Origin: JAAYCI01 sp047972265 | GTDB lineage: Bacteria; Bacillota; Clostridia; Oscillospirales; Ruminococcaceae | Direction of reading: 5' to 3' | NCBI GenBank assembly: GCA_047972265.1 | Contig: JBKEAM010000063.1 | Span: forward strand, 1 to 35,446 | DNA: 35,446 nt | In this document: piece by piece, positions 1 to 7,021 of the stretch | Position numbering within the stretch: position 1 is the first letter of the stretch | Layout: each line of letters opens with the position of its first letter | The notes under the pieces: model-generated | Databases searched by the model: none | Seen by the model: only the letters and a program-made list of their open reading frames with translations | Told to the model about the DNA's origin: nothing | Position numbers and translations under genes: made by a program

Positions 1-215
1 CGGGGGCTGTTTTTTGCATGATGGTCGAACGGGCCGTTTCCTATATCAAAGGCGATGCCCGAAAAGCCTTTGGGCACTTCCATACCTCTGTAAATACGAA
101 TGTCTGGGCGTAAAATACGCAGTAAAGCAGATGAAAACACATCGTCGGCATGAAACCGCCCGCCGTGTGTAAAGCCAAGCGATGGTACTTTAGCCGGGTT
201 GCCTGAAAAATCCAT
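1..215 (-). CDS. MYG1-family (UPF0160-like) protein, N-terminal part, cut by the window edge
   Basis: The minus-strand frame starts at ATG 215 behind a strong GGAGGAC ribosome binding site (221-227) and runs off the left edge, giving 71 codons. The visible N-terminus has THGGRFHADDVFSSALLR near residues 15-32 and FDIGNGPFDHH near residues 55-65. These resemble the two His/Asp-rich motifs of the MYG1 family, metal-dependent DHH-like hydrolases/exonucleases (family knowledge). The C-terminal three quarters are outside the window, so completeness cannot be judged. A good promoter lies just upstream, giving a very short leader. The family call is fairly safe; the substrate in bacteria is not established. 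Confidence 0.7.
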   Translation of the reverse strand, partial: MDFSGNPAKVPSLGFTHGGRFHADDVFSSALLRILRPDIRIYRGMEVPKGFSGIAFDIGNGPFDHHAKNSP

Positions 216-239
216 GTAATGTCCTCCTTGATTTGCTAT

Positions 240-269
240 AGTATACCCCTGCTTTGCGTTATCCGTCAA
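240..269 (-). promoter_or_regulatory. Sigma-A type promoter of the MYG1-family gene
   Basis: On the minus strand, TTGACG (complement of 264-269) and TATACT (complement of 240-245) are separated by 18 bp. Each hexamer matches consensus at 5 of 6 positions. Expected transcription start is near 233, about 18 nt before the ATG at 215. Confidence 0.65.
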
Positions 270-485
270 ACTTGCTTTTGGGATGTTGTTGTACATTTCT
301 CACAATAATTATGCGTAAATTTTTTTGCTATTTTGTTGCCCGGGGGCTTGCAAATTACGGTTTGTATAACCCTACTTGCAAAACCATTGTTGAAAACTCT
401 GTTGAAAGTGTGGAAAAACCCTGTTTTTGCCTTACTTTTACTTTTTAATAACCTAGTTTTAACAAAAAACACGTTTAACTTGTTG

Positions 486-514
486 TTGAACTTGTAATGT
501 GCCTCTGTTACAAT
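486..514 (+). promoter_or_regulatory. Sigma-A type promoter for the rhomboid-like gene
   Basis: TTGAAC at 486-491 and TACAAT at 509-514 are separated by 17 bp. Transcription would start near 521, about 45 nt before the TTG start at 566. It may drive the whole downstream cluster. Confidence 0.7.
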
Positions 515-565
515 ATGCACATTACACAAACCAAATTTACCTTGCTATGCAGGAGGGTTTAACTG

Positions 566-1234
566 TTGAGATGGCTTTATAAACTGGAAAACCGCATTGG
601 GCGGTTTCATATTTCTAACTTGATGCGGTATATTATTGTTGGTATGGCAATTGTTTTTGTTGTAAACTATGCCGTGCCACAGCTTAACCTTATTAATTAT
701 ATGGTATTAGACCGCACCGCTTTGTTTTCTGGTCAGGTGTGGCGTTTAATTACCTTTGTTTTTGTTCCGCCCCAAACCAGCATGATTTGGCTTTTTCTCT
801 CGTTGTACTTCTATTATATGATTGGTACCTCTTTAGAGAATGCATGGGGTGCTTTTCGGTTTAATGTATACTATTTGCTGGGCATTATTGGCGCAATTAT
901 TGCCTGTTTGGTTTCTCCTGCGGGTTATGCCGACAACTCTGCGCTTAACTATTCTTTATTTTTAGCCTTTGCCACCATTGCACCCAATACCCAGTTTTTG
1001 CTTTTCTTTATTGTACCTGTTAAGGCAAAATGGCTGGCGCTTGTATATGTTGTTTTTCAGGCCATTTCCATTGTTCAGGGCTTTTTCGTTTCCGTTCCGC
1101 TTGGCATTAGCTTATTAATTTTGATGGCTTTTGGGCTTTTAAACTACTTTGTATTTTTTGGCAAGGGCCTTGTAGAGATAATACGCGAGCAACTTCGCAT
1201 CCAAAAAAACCGCCGCAACTGGCGCAATCGTTAA
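566..1234 (+). CDS. Rhomboid-superfamily-like integral membrane protein without visible catalytic residues
   Basis: The 222-residue protein is very hydrophobic, with about six predicted membrane segments. It carries rhomboid/derlin-like features: WRLITFVFVPP near residues 60-70 and an N-terminal-side TSLENAWGAFRFNVYYLLG stretch near 87-105. The GxSG motif holding the catalytic serine of rhomboid proteases is not visible; the equivalent region reads ALNYSLFLAFATIAP. No partner catalytic histidine is evident. It may therefore be a non-proteolytic relative (inference). The start is TTG 566, placed 8 nt after AGGAGGG (551-557). The C-terminus is short and basic and probably cytoplasmic. The downstream decarboxylase-family gene begins 6 nt after its stop. 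Confidence 0.6.
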   Translation: MRWLYKLENRIGRFHISNLMRYIIVGMAIVFVVNYAVPQLNLINYMVLDRTALFSGQVWRLITFVFVPPQTSMIWLFLSLYFYYMIGTSLENAWGAFRFNVYYLLGIIGAIIACLVSPAGYADNSALNYSLFLAFATIAPNTQFLLFFIVPVKAKWLALVYVVFQAISIVQGFFVSVPLGISLLILMAFGLLNYFVFFGKGLVEIIREQLRIQKNRRNWRNR

Positions 1235-1240
1235 AAATAG

Positions 1241-2536
1241 ATGGACACACCTTTTTTAGATAAAATACAACAGCTGGCCCGCCTGCGGGCCCGCTTTTTT
1301 ATGCCCGGACATAAGGGCAACCCCGCAGCCATGCCCGCTTTTGGGCAGGTGCTGCTCTATGACATAACCGAGATAGAGGGGGCAGACGACCTATCGCACC
1401 CCAGTGCAGAGCTGGCAGAGAGCGAAGCCAACATGAGCCGCATATACGGCAGCGGCGCCACCCTGTACAGTGCCTCTGGGTCATCCAGCTCTATTTGCGC
1501 TATGCTGGCCCTTTTTGTAGGGGAGGGCGGGCAGGTTATTATGCAGCGCGGGTGCCATGTATCGGCCATACGTGCCTTGGCATTTTTAGATGCCACCCCG
1601 CACTGGCTGCTGCCACAGGAGGGCCGCCTTACCCCAGCAATGGTGCAGGCTGCCCTGCAAAGCACCGGTGCAAAGGCCGTATATATTACCAGCCCCAATT
1701 ATTACGGGCAGATGCCTGACGTTGCAGCCCTTGCCGCAATATGCCACCAACACGGTGCCGTGCTATTGGTAGACAATGCCCACGGGGCACACCTGCGCTT
1801 TTTGCAGCCAAACCGTCATCCTATTTCTCTTGGGGCGGATGCCTGCGTAGACTCTGCCCACAAAACACTCCCCTGCCTTACCCCCGCCGCTATGTTGCAT
1901 TTGGCAGATGCCAGCCTTGCAGAACAGGCACGAGGCGCATTAAACCTTTTTAGTTCTACCAGCCCCAGTTACCTTGTTTTGCAAAGCCTAGATTGGACCG
2001 CCGGGCTTTTGCAAAGCACCCCGCCCGATTTTGAGGGAACCGCTGCGCGCCTTGCAAAGGTGGCAAACACAGCAGCCCACCTGCTGCAACACTCGGACGA
2101 CCCGCTGAGGCTTTGCCTGCGCCCCGCTTTGGGCGGGTGGGAAGCCGAGGAAATTAACCGCGCACTGATTGCTGCCGGCATCCACCCAGAGCTAGCCGAC
2201 AGCCACTATATTGTGTTAATGGCATCGCCCTATAATACAGATGAAGATTTTGCATTGCTTGCCAAAACATTGGCACCTTTTACCCCCCGCGCACCGCTTA
2301 AAACACAGCCCTTTAACCTGTTTTTGCCGCCGGTGCGCTGCCCCTTGCGCAGGGCATTGTTTGCGCACAAAAAAGAGGTACTGCCTGTAGAGAAAAGCAT
2401 AGGGCATATTGCGGCCGACTTATTTGCCCCCTGCCCGCCGGGGGTGCCGGTGGTATTACCCGGAGAAGAAATAACCCCCGCCGTGGCTGCCGTACTGCTG
2501 GCCGGTGGTATTTCCCATATAAATGTGTTAAAATAA
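1241..2536 (+). CDS. Orn/Lys/Arg decarboxylase-family PLP enzyme (YaaO-like)
   Basis: The 431-residue fold-type-I PLP enzyme shows family motifs in order: FFMPGHKG (19-26), SASGSSSSI (78-86), VDNAHGAHL (177-185, whose Asp should contact the pyridine nitrogen) and SAHKTLP (205-211) with Lys208 as Schiff-base lysine. It lacks the N-terminal receiver-like wing domain of inducible proteobacterial decarboxylases, as do the shorter Bacillus SpeA/YaaO types. The C-terminal region (about 330-431) fits the family's C-terminal domain. The ATG follows the previous stop by 6 nt with no clear ribosome binding site, suggesting translational coupling. Gene order matches Bacillus yaaO, although tmk is missing after it. 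The amino acid substrate cannot be read from the sequence. Confidence 0.85.
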   Translation: MDTPFLDKIQQLARLRARFFMPGHKGNPAAMPAFGQVLLYDITEIEGADDLSHPSAELAESEANMSRIYGSGATLYSASGSSSSICAMLALFVGEGGQVIMQRGCHVSAIRALAFLDATPHWLLPQEGRLTPAMVQAALQSTGAKAVYITSPNYYGQMPDVAALAAICHQHGAVLLVDNAHGAHLRFLQPNRHPISLGADACVDSAHKTLPCLTPAAMLHLADASLAEQARGALNLFSSTSPSYLVLQSLDWTAGLLQSTPPDFEGTAARLAKVANTAAHLLQHSDDPLRLCLRPALGGWEAEEINRALIAAGIHPELADSHYIVLMASPYNTDEDFALLAKTLAPFTPRAPLKTQPFNLFLPPVRCPLRRALFAHKKEVLPVEKSIGHIAADLFAPCPPGVPVVLPGEEITPAVAAVLLAGGISHINVLK

Positions 2537-2579
2537 AGCCGTAAGACGATTGGTGTTTTACAACATTTAAGCATATATG

Positions 2580-2597
2580 TACGGCCTTTGGGCCGTA
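2580..2597 (+). other. Hairpin immediately upstream of the darA ribosome binding site
   Basis: TACGGCC (2580-2586) and GGCCGTA (2591-2597) form a perfect 7-bp stem with a TTTG loop. The GGGGAG ribosome binding site follows directly. No U-tract follows, so it is unlikely to be a terminator. It may affect translation or mRNA processing. Confidence 0.45.
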
Positions 2598-2614
2598 GGG
2601 GAGTGTGTGTATTT

Positions 2615-2938
2615 ATGAAGATGATTACGGCTATTGTTAACCGCGAGGACTCTAAGGCTGTAAACAGCGAACTGGTTGCCGCCGGTTTTCAGGTTACAAA
2701 ACTGTCTACCACCGGTGGTTTTTTGATGGCGGGCAACGTTACCATGTTGATTGGTACAGAGGATGAAAAGGTGGATGAATGCATCAAAATCATTGCGGAG
2801 TTTTCGAGCCAGCGCAATGAAGTTGTGCCCAGCGCCGCAAGCTATGGCGTTAGCATTCCTACCGCATTTCCGCTGGAGGTTACCGTAGGGGGCGCTACTG
2901 TTTTTGTAACCAACGTAGAGCGTTTTGAGAAACTTTGA
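2615..2938 (+). CDS. darA: Cyclic di-AMP receptor DarA/PstA (YaaQ family)
   Basis: The 107-residue PII-like protein has the size and sequence of the DarA/PstA family: MKMITAIVNREDSKAV at the start, LSTTGGFLMAGNVTMLIG (about 29-46) and EVTVGGATVFV near the C-terminus. Family knowledge: homotrimers bind c-di-AMP at subunit interfaces, and downstream partners are poorly defined. I chose ATG 2615 over an in-frame TTG at 2588 because it matches the family start and follows a GGGGAG site. It lies between a yaaO-like gene and holB, as yaaQ does in Bacillus; tmk and yaaR are absent. The stop overlaps the holB start. Confidence 0.93.
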   Translation: MKMITAIVNREDSKAVNSELVAAGFQVTKLSTTGGFLMAGNVTMLIGTEDEKVDECIKIIAEFSSQRNEVVPSAASYGVSIPTAFPLEVTVGGATVFVTNVERFEKL

Positions 2939-3894
2939 GCCAGCTGTCTTTATTGCTTGGCAACAAAGGCATTAAAACAGAATTACAACAGCTTTTGGCT
3001 GAAAACCGGCTGGGGCATGCGCTTTTAATGACAGCGCCCAAGGGATGCGGCCTTTCTTTTGCTGCCCATTGCCTTGCAGCCGATTTTTTGTTTCCGCAGG
3101 GTGGCCCTGCTACAGAGGCTGTTTTAAGGGACGAAAGCTCTGAAGTGCTTTTATTGCAGGGCGAGGGCAAGTCCGGCCAAATATCGGTAGAGAGTGTGCG
3201 CGGTGTGCGCAGCAGTATTTACCAGTCTGCCCTATCTTCTGCGGGGCGTGTTGTTTTGGTATTGGATGCCCACCGTATGGCCCCACCTGCTTACAATGCA
3301 CTTTTAAAGGTGCTGGAGGAGCCACCCGAGGGCGTTTTGTTTATTTTGTGCGGGCCCGATGCTTCTACCATTCCGCTTACCATACGCAGCCGCTGTACCT
3401 GGCTGCCCGTTTCTCCCTTGCCTATACAAGAATGCGAGCAAGTGCTTTTACAGCGGTTTTCTTCTGTGCCTGCCGACAAGGCCCGATTGCTTGCAGTGGC
3501 GTACGCCGGCCGCTTGGGGCTTTGCCTAAGTGCTTTGCAGGATGAAGCCTGCATGGCGGTATTACAAGATGCACTGGATTTAATGCGCGAAGCTGCCGCT
3601 GCATCCGGTTATCAGGTTTTACGTATTTTATCTGCTTACGAGGGCCGTGCCGACGGCGACCGTGAGAAGAGGGAAGTTTTGCTAGAAACCTTGTGTGACT
3701 GCCTTTCTGTTTCGATGCGGGAGGGCCGGGCACCCGGTTTTCCTGTTATTTTGGCGGCGGATGCCGCCCGACTGCTGCCATACGTGCAGCAAACCATTGT
3801 TGCCCTGCGAGGCAATGTATCTCCCAAAATTGCTTTTACCTCGTTGGCTGTTTATCTTTTGCGCACAGCCCGGCTGCACCGTTTGGCCGGCTAG
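2935..3894 (+). CDS. holB: DNA polymerase III delta-prime subunit
   Basis: The 319-residue clamp-loader subunit has the AAA+ layout. A degenerate nucleotide loop (APKGCGLSF, about residues 34-42) lacks the GKT of active ATPases, as usual for delta-prime. VVLVLDAHRM (about 103-112) is the Walker-B region, followed by NALLKVLEEPPEGVLFIL (about 118-135) and the SRC motif in TIRSRCTWLP. The four-cysteine zinc finger common in bacterial delta-prime/gamma is not visible. Start is TTG 2935, overlapping the darA stop in TTGA. This implies translational coupling, since no independent ribosome binding site is strong. It follows darA and precedes ricT as in Bacillus. Confidence 0.9.
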   Translation: MSQLSLLLGNKGIKTELQQLLAENRLGHALLMTAPKGCGLSFAAHCLAADFLFPQGGPATEAVLRDESSEVLLLQGEGKSGQISVESVRGVRSSIYQSALSSAGRVVLVLDAHRMAPPAYNALLKVLEEPPEGVLFILCGPDASTIPLTIRSRCTWLPVSPLPIQECEQVLLQRFSSVPADKARLLAVAYAGRLGLCLSALQDEACMAVLQDALDLMREAAAASGYQVLRILSAYEGRADGDREKREVLLETLCDCLSVSMREGRAPGFPVILAADAARLLPYVQQTIVALRGNVSPKIAFTSLAVYLLRTARLHRLAG

Positions 3895-3927
3895 CGCCAG
3901 ACCATTCCCCAGAAAGGTCGATATAGA

Positions 3928-4821
3928 ATGAAAACGATTGTTAGTGTGCGCTTTAAGCTGGGCGGAAAGTCTTATTCTTTCGATCCGGCGGGCCTTTCTC
4001 CCGAAGAGGGCCAATATGTACTGGTAGAAACTGCCCGCGGGCAGGAATGCGGCGAAATTGTGCAGGGGGTACATACCCTGCCAGATAGCCTAGTACCCAC
4101 AGAGCTAAAACCCGTGGTGCGGTTTGCGGATGACGCCGATATTCGGCGGATGAACCAAAACCATGAGGATGAAAAAAAGGCTTTTGCGGTTGCGCAAGAC
4201 CGTATTGAAAAATACAAGCTGGATATGAGCCTTGTGGATGTTGAGTACACCTTTAACCGCAGCAAGCTTTTGTTCCACTTTACCTCAGACGGGCGGGTGG
4301 ATTTTCGCGAATTGGTAAAAGATCTGGCCGGTATTTTTAGAACCCGCATAGAACTGCGCCAAATTGGTGTGCGTGACGAAACCAAAATGCTTGGCGGGCT
4401 TGGCATTTGCGGCCAGCCCTTTTGTTGCAGCCGCTTTTTGAAAAACTTTCATTCCACCACCATAAAAATGGCAAAAGAGCAGGGGCTTTCTTTAAATCCT
4501 GCAAAAATTTCGGGCAACTGCGGGCGCCTGATGTGCTGCCTTGCATACGAACAACCTGCGTACGAATACCTTGCCCGCATTACCCCTACCAGCGGCAGCG
4601 TAGTAAGCACGCCCGATGGGGTAGGCACCGTAATGGAAGTAAACCTTGTAAGCGGGCAATTGAGAGTGCGGTTGGACGCCGAACCCGGTATGCCCAAATA
4701 TTATCACCGCGATGCATGCGCCTACCTGAGGGGCGGCAAACGTGCCCCAATGGCCCCCAATGAGGAGGCCGTTATACCCGCAAAAGATGCCCTTGATACA
4801 GAAACCACTATTGAAAACTAG
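3928..4821 (+). CDS. ricT: Regulatory iron-sulfur protein RicT (YaaT, PSP1 domain)
   Basis: The 297-residue protein has a PSP1 C-terminal-type domain with the conserved cysteine pairs: CGQPFCC (Cys161, Cys166, Cys167) and CGRLMCC (Cys198, Cys203, Cys204). Family knowledge: in Bacillus, RicT forms a complex with RicA and RicF that carries [4Fe-4S] clusters and assists RNase Y mRNA processing and Spo0A phosphorelay activity. RicA and RicF are not in this window. ATG 3928 follows AGAAAGG by 10 nt. Its position after holB is the usual Firmicutes order. The C-terminal tail after about 270 is low-complexity and Ala/Glu-rich. Confidence 0.92.
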   Translation: MKTIVSVRFKLGGKSYSFDPAGLSPEEGQYVLVETARGQECGEIVQGVHTLPDSLVPTELKPVVRFADDADIRRMNQNHEDEKKAFAVAQDRIEKYKLDMSLVDVEYTFNRSKLLFHFTSDGRVDFRELVKDLAGIFRTRIELRQIGVRDETKMLGGLGICGQPFCCSRFLKNFHSTTIKMAKEQGLSLNPAKISGNCGRLMCCLAYEQPAYEYLARITPTSGSVVSTPDGVGTVMEVNLVSGQLRVRLDAEPGMPKYYHRDACAYLRGGKRAPMAPNEEAVIPAKDALDTETTIEN

Positions 4822-4838
4822 AAATAGTATGTTAAAAT
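4811..4838 (+). promoter_or_regulatory. Putative promoter for the ferredoxin gene
   Basis: TTGAAA (4811-4816) and TAAAAT (4833-4838), spaced 16 bp, overlap the end of ricT. The transcript would carry a leader of about 85 nt before the ferredoxin ATG. Confidence 0.5.
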
Positions 4839-4849
4839 AAATTCGTTAG

Positions 4850-4872
4850 CGGAAGCCGTGTCCTTCCGTTTT
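4850..4872 (+). terminator. Weak hairpin with short T-run after ricT (possible terminator or attenuator)
   Basis: CGGAAG (4850-4855) pairs with CTTCCG (4863-4868), followed by TTTT. A second weak CAGTT/AACTG stem near 4876-4890 is followed by TCTTTT. Both lie between the putative promoter and the ferredoxin gene, so they could end ricT transcripts or form a structured leader. Confidence 0.35.
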
Positions 4873-4931
4873 CGGCAGTTGTTTAAACTGTCTTTTCATT
4901 ACCTTACTGCACGGAAGAAGGGAGGGCCTTT

Positions 4932-5099
4932 ATGGCTTATAAAATTACAGAAGCGTGTATTGCATGTGGTACCTGTGAAGGTGAGTGCCCTGTTGGAGCT
5001 ATCTCCAGCGGCGACATCTTTGTGATTGATGCCGATACCTGCATCGACTGTGCTGCTTGCGCCGGCGCTTGCCCCGTTGAGGCAATCATCCCCGGCTAA
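4932..5099 (+). CDS. 2[4Fe-4S] clostridial-type ferredoxin
   Basis: The small 55-residue protein has two CxxCxxCxxxCP motifs: cysteines 9, 12, 15 and 19, then 37, 40, 43 and 47. This is the classic dicluster ferredoxin of anaerobic clostridia, a low-potential electron carrier for enzymes such as hydrogenases and pyruvate:ferredoxin oxidoreductase (family knowledge). ATG 4932 follows a strong GGAGGG at 4921-4926. It is probably transcribed alone, with a promoter inside the end of ricT and a strong terminator at 5203-5236. It interrupts the otherwise Bacillus-like ricT-trmN6 order. A functional link to the RicT clusters is only a speculation. Confidence 0.95.
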   Translation: MAYKITEACIACGTCEGECPVGAISSGDIFVIDADTCIDCAACAGACPVEAIIPG

Positions 5100-5202
5100 G
5101 CATCAACTGATGCATCCTGTAAGGCAGAGCAGCTATTCGGGGGAACAGTTGCCCTGCTGCCGGATGGTTTTTCGTAAAAGAAACAACCTATGGTTTATCC
5201 AT

Positions 5203-5236
5203 GCAAAGCGGACACTTCTGTGTCCGCTTTGCTTTT
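5203..5236 (+). terminator. Strong intrinsic terminator of the ferredoxin gene
   Basis: A perfect 13-bp stem, GCAAAGCGGACAC (5203-5215) with GTGTCCGCTTTGC (5220-5232), closes a TTCT loop and is followed by TTTT. It is a textbook Rho-independent terminator. Confidence 0.93.
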
Positions 5237-5328
5237 ATATACTTTTTCTTTTTGTTGCAATGTTTAATTGGCCCGTACTGTATTCAACAACCCACACTTA
5301 TTTTAAATTATTCTTTCTTGGTTTGGCC

Positions 5329-5337
5329 TGATATACT
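5329..5337 (+). promoter_or_regulatory. Extended -10 promoter for the trmN6-rsmI-yfcE group
   Basis: TGATATACT is a TGn-extended -10 element (TATACT at 5332-5337). The -35 region is poor (TTATTC, 18 bp upstream). Transcription would begin about 98 nt before the trmN6 ATG. Confidence 0.45.
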
Positions 5338-5441
5338 ATTCGAGTAAGTGTAAATAGTTTATCAACGCATTATTTTCAACATCAATCTGCATCCTTTATT
5401 TCCCTTAACCACTGCTATAAAAAAACATGTGCGGAGATTTT

Positions 5442-6143
5442 ATGGAAATACCCACCACAAAATTTAAACCTGAGCCATTGCCGGGCGGCACAGTGGTATT
5501 TACCACCCCAAGCCACCGGTTTGGCACCGATGCCCTTCTTTTGGCCAATTTTTGTGTGCCCTATAAGCGATGGTCCGCCTTAGACCTTGGTTCTGGTAGC
5601 GGAATACTGCTACTTACTCTATTGGACAGAGGCCTTGCCGGGCGTGCCGTTGGGGTGGAACTGGATGAAGATGGCAGCCATTTGCTATCTGCCGCTATAC
5701 AAAAGAACGGCTTTGCCAACGCGCAGGCCGTACACGCAGACCTGCGCACTTATCGCTCAACTCATCTTTTTGATTTGATTATTTCTAACCCACCCTATTT
5801 TTCTGCGGGGCCGCTGCCGCCCAAAGAAGCCCGTGCCAGAGTTAGGCACGAAACTTTTTGCAACATGGAAGACCTCTGCTATACCGCTGCCGCCAATCTA
5901 AAAGACAATGGCCGGTTTTGCCTTTGCTATCCTGCAAACCGCCTGGCATCTTTATTTGCCAGCTTAGCCGCCCACAATCTTGCCCCAAAACGCCTGCAAC
6001 TGGCGCGCAAGGGAACCGATAAGCAGCCTTGGCTTGCGCTGGTAGATGCACGCAAAGCAGGGGGCGAGGGGCTAAGTATTTTGCCCGATATCATCCTTAC
6101 ACCGGGCAATGCTTTTACCTATACCGAGTACCGTACACTTTAA
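5442..6143 (+). CDS. tRNA1(Val) adenine-37 N6-methyltransferase-like (YabB/TrmN6 family)
   Basis: The 233-residue Rossmann-fold methyltransferase has the SAM-binding loop ALDLGSGSGIL (about residues 46-56), an acidic GVELDE strand end (about 71-76) and the catalytic NPPYF motif (about 114-118), typical of N6-adenine methyltransferases. The N-terminal FTTPSHRFGTDALLLANF matches the YabB/TrmN6 family, which methylates A37 of a tRNA. I prefer ATG 5442, which has GGAG 7 nt upstream, over ATG 5427. It precedes rsmI by 16 nt, the same pairing as yabB and yabC in Bacillus, so the two are almost certainly cotranscribed. Confidence 0.85.
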   Translation: MEIPTTKFKPEPLPGGTVVFTTPSHRFGTDALLLANFCVPYKRWSALDLGSGSGILLLTLLDRGLAGRAVGVELDEDGSHLLSAAIQKNGFANAQAVHADLRTYRSTHLFDLIISNPPYFSAGPLPPKEARARVRHETFCNMEDLCYTAAANLKDNGRFCLCYPANRLASLFASLAAHNLAPKRLQLARKGTDKQPWLALVDARKAGGEGLSILPDIILTPGNAFTYTEYRTL

Positions 6144-6159
6144 CAAGGAGATTGCACAC

Positions 6160-7011
6160 ATGGTAGGGACATTGTATGTGGTTACCACCCCTTTGGGCAA
6201 TTTGCAGGATTTAACGCCGCGTGCCGCCCAAACCTTTGCGGAGGTGGACTTTATTGCCGCAGAGGATACGCGGGTAACACTGCGCCTATTAAATCATTTA
6301 GGCCTTAAAAAGCCTATGATTAGTTATTACGAGCACAACGCAAACCTGCGGGGCGAGGGAATACTAAACCGTATTGAAGCCGGAGAAAGCTGTGCCCTGT
6401 GCAGCGACGCTGGCGTACCCGCCATTAGCGACCCGGGTGAGGCACTGGTGATGGAAGCACACCAAAGGGGAATAAGGGTAGTGCCCATCCCTGCTGCCAG
6501 TGCGGCTGTTACAGCCCTGTGTGTATCGGGACAAAATACCTCTCGTTTTGTTTTTGAGGGTTTTTTACCTCAAAACAGAGGGCAGCGCAACACACATTTG
6601 GATGCTTTAAAAAACGAAACACGCACCATGTTGTTGTACGAGGCTCCTCATAAATTAAAAAACACACTGCGCGATTTATGCGGTGTGTTTGGAGAAGAGC
6701 ACAGTGTTACACTTTGCCGCGAACTTACCAAACTGCACGAAGAAATTACCAAAACCACACTGAGAGCTTTAAGGGAACGGTTTGAGACCGAAAACCCCCG
6801 CGGGGAGATTGTTTTGGTGCTTGCAGGGGCAGAGCCTGCCAACCTTGCGGAAGATACCCCAAGCCTTGAATCCGCCGCCGAAATGGCCGCAGAACTATCC
6901 GTAACACAAAACATAAAAAAAGGCGAGGCGGCACGGCAGATTGCCGCGCAGACAGGCCACCCCAAAAGCGCAATTTACCGCATGATGCAGGACCAGGCAG
7001 ATACTTTTTAG
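6160..7011 (+). CDS. rsmI: 16S rRNA (cytidine1402-2'-O)-methyltransferase RsmI
   Basis: The 283-residue tetrapyrrole-methylase-fold enzyme carries the RsmI hallmarks: TLYVVTTPLGNLQDLTPRA at the N-terminus, FIAAEDTRVTLRLLNHL (about 31-47), SDAGVPAISDPG and LYEAPHKL. The C-terminal segment ending KSAIYRMMQD fits the family's small extra domain. Family knowledge: it adds a 2'-O-methyl group to C1402 in the decoding centre of 16S rRNA. ATG 6160 follows AAGGAG (6145-6150); a longer in-frame ATG at 6109 would overlap trmN6 and lacks a ribosome binding site. It sits between trmN6 and a phosphoesterase gene. Confidence 0.93.
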   Translation: MVGTLYVVTTPLGNLQDLTPRAAQTFAEVDFIAAEDTRVTLRLLNHLGLKKPMISYYEHNANLRGEGILNRIEAGESCALCSDAGVPAISDPGEALVMEAHQRGIRVVPIPAASAAVTALCVSGQNTSRFVFEGFLPQNRGQRNTHLDALKNETRTMLLYEAPHKLKNTLRDLCGVFGEEHSVTLCRELTKLHEEITKTTLRALRERFETENPRGEIVLVLAGAEPANLAEDTPSLESAAEMAAELSVTQNIKKGEAARQIAAQTGHPKSAIYRMMQDQADTF

Positions 7012-7021
7012 GAGCAACCAA

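Larger units (their letters stand above)
216..565. other. Divergent intergenic region with two promoters and a cluster of DnaA-box-like 9-mers
   Basis: No credible gene is seen in this 350-bp gap. It holds the minus-strand promoter at 240-269 and the plus-strand promoter at 486-514. Between them, at 388-417, lie three 9-mers resembling the DnaA box TGTGGATAA: TGTTGAAAA (388-396), TGTTGAAAG (400-408) and TGTGGAAAA (409-417). The last has one mismatch and the others two or three. Whether DnaA binds is unknown. Confidence 0.5.
5100..5441. other. Intergenic region between ferredoxin and trmN6
   Basis: No gene is supported in this stretch. It holds an imperfect hairpin (GGCAGAGCAG at 5123-5132 with CTGCTGCC at 5155-5162), the strong terminator at 5203-5236, and an extended -10 promoter at 5329-5337. 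A 101-codon open frame across the terminator has no coding character. Confidence 0.6.

Noticed and set aside
254..529. Open frames of 64 codons (plus, 254-448) and 87 codons (minus, 266-529) in the first intergenic region
   Set aside because: No ribosome binding site or credible coding composition, and they overlap the divergent promoters and the DnaA-box-like cluster.
5026..5331. 101-codon plus-strand frame overlapping the ferredoxin end
   Set aside because: It runs out of phase through the ferredoxin gene and straight across a perfect terminator stem.
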